DNA of 34,484 nucleotides from Ignavibacteria bacterium RIFOXYC2_FULL_35_21 (GTDB taxonomy: Bacteria; Bacteroidota; Ignavibacteria; Kapaibacteriales; UBA2268), in the NCBI GenBank assembly GCA_001804705.1, contig MHAY01000063.1, positions 1 to 34,484 of the forward strand, in the 5' to 3' direction. The notes beneath the pieces are model-generated. The model was not told the origin of the DNA and did not search any database. It saw nothing but the letters and a program-made list of their open reading frames with translations. The translations under genes were made by a program, and so were the position numbers. This document shows positions 31,638 to 34,484 of this stretch, piece by piece. Within the stretch, counting starts at the first letter, position 1, and each line of letters begins with the position of its first letter.

Positions 31638-34340
31638 ATGAAATTGAAATTATATATAGTTATTCTCAGCTTTATTATAATAAATATTGAAGCTTATTCT
31701 CAATCCAAAGAAGCCGTAAAAAAGACACTTCCTGAAAAAGTTAAAACTTTAGATAGCACAACTCAGAATGTTTTAAATATCAATCCTTCAGCAAGAGATT
31801 CGATATTGAAATTATACAACGATTCTGTATTGGTTAAGACTGACAGCGGCAAAACAGAAATCCGAAAATCGAAGTCAGGAATTGATTCTGTCGTTATTTA
31901 TTCTGCTAAAGATTCGGTGAAATTTACTGTAAATAACCGGACAATGCGGCTGAAGGGTGATGCGAAAATCAAATTAAAAGCCCAGGCTCTCGAATCTGAA
32001 ATAATCGAAATGAATTTTGGAAATACATCCCTTAAAGCGGAAGGTACAAGGGACTCAAATAATCAAGTTAAGGGATATCCCAAATTTATGGACCAGGGCG
32101 AATCTTTTGTAGGTGAAAAAATGCTGTATAATTTCAGTAATAAACAAGGAACAATCAGTTTCGGTGAAACAGAATTATCGAACGGTTATTATTTCGGAGA
32201 TAAAATAAAACGAGTATCAGAATCAGAATTATTTGTAAAAGACGGCTGCTACACTACCTGCAACGAAGCACATCCCCATTTTTATATTGGTTCTCCTGAA
32301 ATGAAGGTGATTGCTAACGAAAAAGTTTATCTCGACCCGATTATTTTCTATGTGGAAGATATGCCATTGTTTGTTGTGCCTATTGGTTTATTTTTCCCGA
32401 GCCGTGGAGGCAGGCAGTCGGGTTTGATGGTCCCTTCATTTTTCTTTTCAAAAGACCGTGGAGTTGTCTTCCAGGATTTTGGTGTCTATCTGGCTTTGAG
32501 TGATTATTACGACACTCAATTCAAAATTGATTTCTATTCAAAAGGTGGATTCATTGCTAAAAATGAAACGAGATGGAAACTGCTCGATAAATTTGACGGT
32601 AGTCTTGATGCCGAGTATGGATATATAAGATTAACACCCGATGAAGATTATAAGATAAACTATAAATTCGGACTAAATCACAATCAAACAATTACACCTC
32701 AATCAAATATTGTAGCTAATATGAGTTTTATGTCTCAAGACTACAATCGAAATACATCAATGTATCTTCAGGATAGGGTAACTCAGAACATTCATTCAAA
32801 TGCTGCCTATTCACAATCTTTTGATGATGGTTCAAGTTTTTCCTTATCATTTAATCGTGACCAGAATATAATAACAGATGAATACCAGCAAACATTTCCT
32901 CAAGTTAATTACTCAATGCCAAGCTGGAAACCGTTGAAATCTTTTGTTCCATCAGGAAACTGGTTAGGTGATATATCAGTTAAGTATGGAGTTTCAGGAA
33001 GGTATTACATGGATAAAGTAATACACCGGGATTCAGTTTTTGTTGATAGTACACAGCAATATGTACCCGATACAAGTTTTATATATAATACAAGGTCATC
33101 AATAAGCCACAGTCCGAGTATTTCTATTTCACCAAAGTTCGGATATTTCTCATTAACACCTTCAATTTCGTTCAGGGCTAATAATTATTTTAAAAGATTG
33201 ACCAGAACCTATAATTCTGTTGATTCAACAACAAGTGATTCATTCGAACATGGTTTATATACTGAATATACTTATAGTTTTGGTGTATCAGCACAAACAA
33301 GACTATTCGGTATAGTCAAACCCGATTTATTTGGGATAAAAGCACTGAGGCATACTTTTCAGCCAACCTTCAGCTTTTCTTATACACCGAATTTATCGAA
33401 TCCTTCACTTGGTTTTTATGACAAATATTATTATGAAAAAACTAAGCAATGGGTGCAATATTCAAGATTCGAAATAGATGGAGGCGGAATAGCATCGAGA
33501 AATCTGTATCGTTCAATCAGCTTTGAGTTTATGAATAACTTTGATGCTAAACTTGAGTCGAAAGATACTATGCCTGACCAAAATATAAGCTTTTTCAATT
33601 GGAAAATAAATGGCAGCTATAATATGGCGGCAGATTCCCTCAGATTCAGCGATATAACCATGAACTTCAGAATTCCCGATTTGAGATTTATCACATTAAA
33701 TGCAGATGCAGGATTCACAGTATATGATGAAGCAAGGACAATTAACCAGGCCACAGGTGAATTGACCGATAATTATGCCCCTATAAATAAGTTCCTGATT
33801 GAAAACGGGAAAGGTTTAATGCGTCTCAAAAGACTTGGATTAACACTAAATACATCATTCTCTTCGGAAGGAATTTCTACTGGTTTAATGGGCGAAGAGG
33901 ACCAGACACAACAACTGACGCAGGATTCAATAGGATTAGGCGACAGATTCAAACGAAGGCTTGAATACACAGAAACACCATTTGATAATTTCGGAGACAA
34001 TTCTCCCGGTTATTCCCCCTTTAGTATTCCCTGGCAGTTTGGATTTAGTCTTAGATTTGATTATAACAATCCGACTTTGAATACATTTTCCAAATCTCTG
34101 AGTTTTAATACAGATTTTTCATTAAAATTAACAGAGACATGGAATTTCAAGGGTAGAGCACAATATGATTTTATCAACAAGCGACTTCTTCAGCCAAGTC
34201 TCAGCATAACAAAAGACCTTCATTGCTGGCAGTTGGATTTCACTTGGTATCCGAATCAGGGATTTTATTTAAGATTTGCTGCAAAAGCTCCCCAACTAAA
34301 AGATTTGAAACTTGAAAAACGCAATACACCGATTTACTAA
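31638..34340 (+). CDS. lptD: LPS-assembly outer membrane protein LptD (OstA)
   Basis: 900 residues. Signal peptide at 1-21 (IVILSFIIINIEAYS). Residues about 95-200 form the OstA/LptA-like beta-jellyroll domain (RTMRLKGDAKIKL, LKAEGTRDSNNQVKGYPKF). A CYTTC motif with HPHFYIG follows, conserved in Bacteroidota-type LptD. From about 245 on there is a beta-barrel with alternating polar and aromatic strands. LptD inserts LPS into the outer leaflet. The downstream 123 bases (34341-34463) are AT-rich; an AAAAATA-G-TATTTTT inverted repeat is present but too simple to call. Confidence 0.9.
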   Translation: MKLKLYIVILSFIIINIEAYSQSKEAVKKTLPEKVKTLDSTTQNVLNINPSARDSILKLYNDSVLVKTDSGKTEIRKSKSGIDSVVIYSAKDSVKFTVNNRTMRLKGDAKIKLKAQALESEIIEMNFGNTSLKAEGTRDSNNQVKGYPKFMDQGESFVGEKMLYNFSNKQGTISFGETELSNGYYFGDKIKRVSESELFVKDGCYTTCNEAHPHFYIGSPEMKVIANEKVYLDPIIFYVEDMPLFVVPIGLFFPSRGGRQSGLMVPSFFFSKDRGVVFQDFGVYLALSDYYDTQFKIDFYSKGGFIAKNETRWKLLDKFDGSLDAEYGYIRLTPDEDYKINYKFGLNHNQTITPQSNIVANMSFMSQDYNRNTSMYLQDRVTQNIHSNAAYSQSFDDGSSFSLSFNRDQNIITDEYQQTFPQVNYSMPSWKPLKSFVPSGNWLGDISVKYGVSGRYYMDKVIHRDSVFVDSTQQYVPDTSFIYNTRSSISHSPSISISPKFGYFSLTPSISFRANNYFKRLTRTYNSVDSTTSDSFEHGLYTEYTYSFGVSAQTRLFGIVKPDLFGIKALRHTFQPTFSFSYTPNLSNPSLGFYDKYYYEKTKQWVQYSRFEIDGGGIASRNLYRSISFEFMNNFDAKLESKDTMPDQNISFFNWKINGSYNMAADSLRFSDITMNFRIPDLRFITLNADAGFTVYDEARTINQATGELTDNYAPINKFLIENGKGLMRLKRLGLTLNTSFSSEGISTGLMGEEDQTQQLTQDSIGLGDRFKRRLEYTETPFDNFGDNSPGYSPFSIPWQFGFSLRFDYNNPTLNTFSKSLSFNTDFSLKLTETWNFKGRAQYDFINKRLLQPSLSITKDLHCWQLDFTWYPNQGFYLRFAAKAPQLKDLKLEKRNTPIY

Positions 34341-34463
34341 TTTTTTTTTGCTGATTAATAAAAATAGTATTTTTGCTCAAATTCTATGTTATAAAATAAA
34401 CCCAGATTTTTCAATTAACGAAAATTCTAATGAAATGCAATAGAAAAATACAATTACAAACTT

Positions 34464-34484
34464 ATGGAAAACAATGAGTTCAAA
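34464..34484 (+). CDS. Start of a further gene, cut by the window end
   Basis: ATG at 34464 opens a frame (MENNEFK) that is still open at the last base. Seven codons do not allow a family call; no Shine-Dalgarno is visible. It follows lptD on the same strand. Confidence 0.35.

Noticed and set aside
34360-34374. AAAAATA-G-TATTTTT inverted repeat after lptD as a terminator
   Set aside because: A/T-only stem of 7 bp is too weak and too likely by chance in this sequence.

Overview
The window looks like chromosomal DNA from an AT-rich Gram-negative bacterium of the Bacteroidota/Chlorobiota-Ignavibacteria assemblage. Ignavibacteria or 'Kapabacteria'-type lineages fit best, but that is an inference. 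The support is a type IX secretion sorting domain on a beta-propeller protein, an LptD/OstA gene next to a DUF4292-type lipoprotein, KdsC of the Kdo/LPS pathway, an ARPP-1 secreted protein, a sugar nucleotidyltransferase-phosphomannomutase fusion, and a fused E2-E1 2-oxoglutarate dehydrogenase. I see no rRNA, tRNA, CRISPR array, insertion sequence or phage gene. No stretch longer than about 300 bases lacks a gene.

Left part (1-6.2 kb, minus strand): an ARPP-1 secreted protein, a PflX-type radical SAM protein cut in two by one in-frame TAA, a penicillin-acylase-family Ntn hydrolase, and an extended SDR epimerase. Middle (6.3-17.4 kb, plus strand): the GDP-mannose-type bifunctional enzyme, a PTS IIA (PtsN-like) protein, the 1233-residue 2-oxoglutarate dehydrogenase fusion, and a 1387-residue T9SS-secreted seven-bladed propeller protein. 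Next (17.5-20.1 kb, minus strand): a lipoprotein, a Ppx/GppA phosphatase and PrmA. Then (20.2-21.6 kb, plus strand): kdsC, a YtxH protein and a DUF948-like protein, closed by a clear hairpin terminator. From 21.6 to 30.7 kb (minus strand) a long run reads queD-like, folE, rnhB, type III mod, type III res, a UDG-like protein, pyrC, a small unknown protein and a DUF6580 membrane protein. The mod-res-UDG-like set sits between housekeeping genes rnhB and pyrC, and mod overlaps the rnhB stop. The right end (30.8-34.3 kb, plus strand) holds a LolB-like lipoprotein and LptD, both for envelope biogenesis.

The most unusual layer is a set of short dispersed repeats of several unrelated families that lie between genes and also inside reading frames. 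There are 7-bp tandem arrays of three different sequences. There is a composite element (a CCCTTCGAC...CAGGG palindrome followed by degenerate heptamers) inserted in the same reading frame in both pflX and the 2-oxoglutarate dehydrogenase gene. A TGTAG-type palindrome occurs in the acylase spacer and again, in two copies, between convergent genes. A back-to-back G-quadruplex-forming block lies at the 5' end of pflX. The in-frame copies fall in linkers, spacers or termini, recalling the Rickettsia palindromic elements that insert into proteins. All family names rest on motif recognition by eye; no database search was run.
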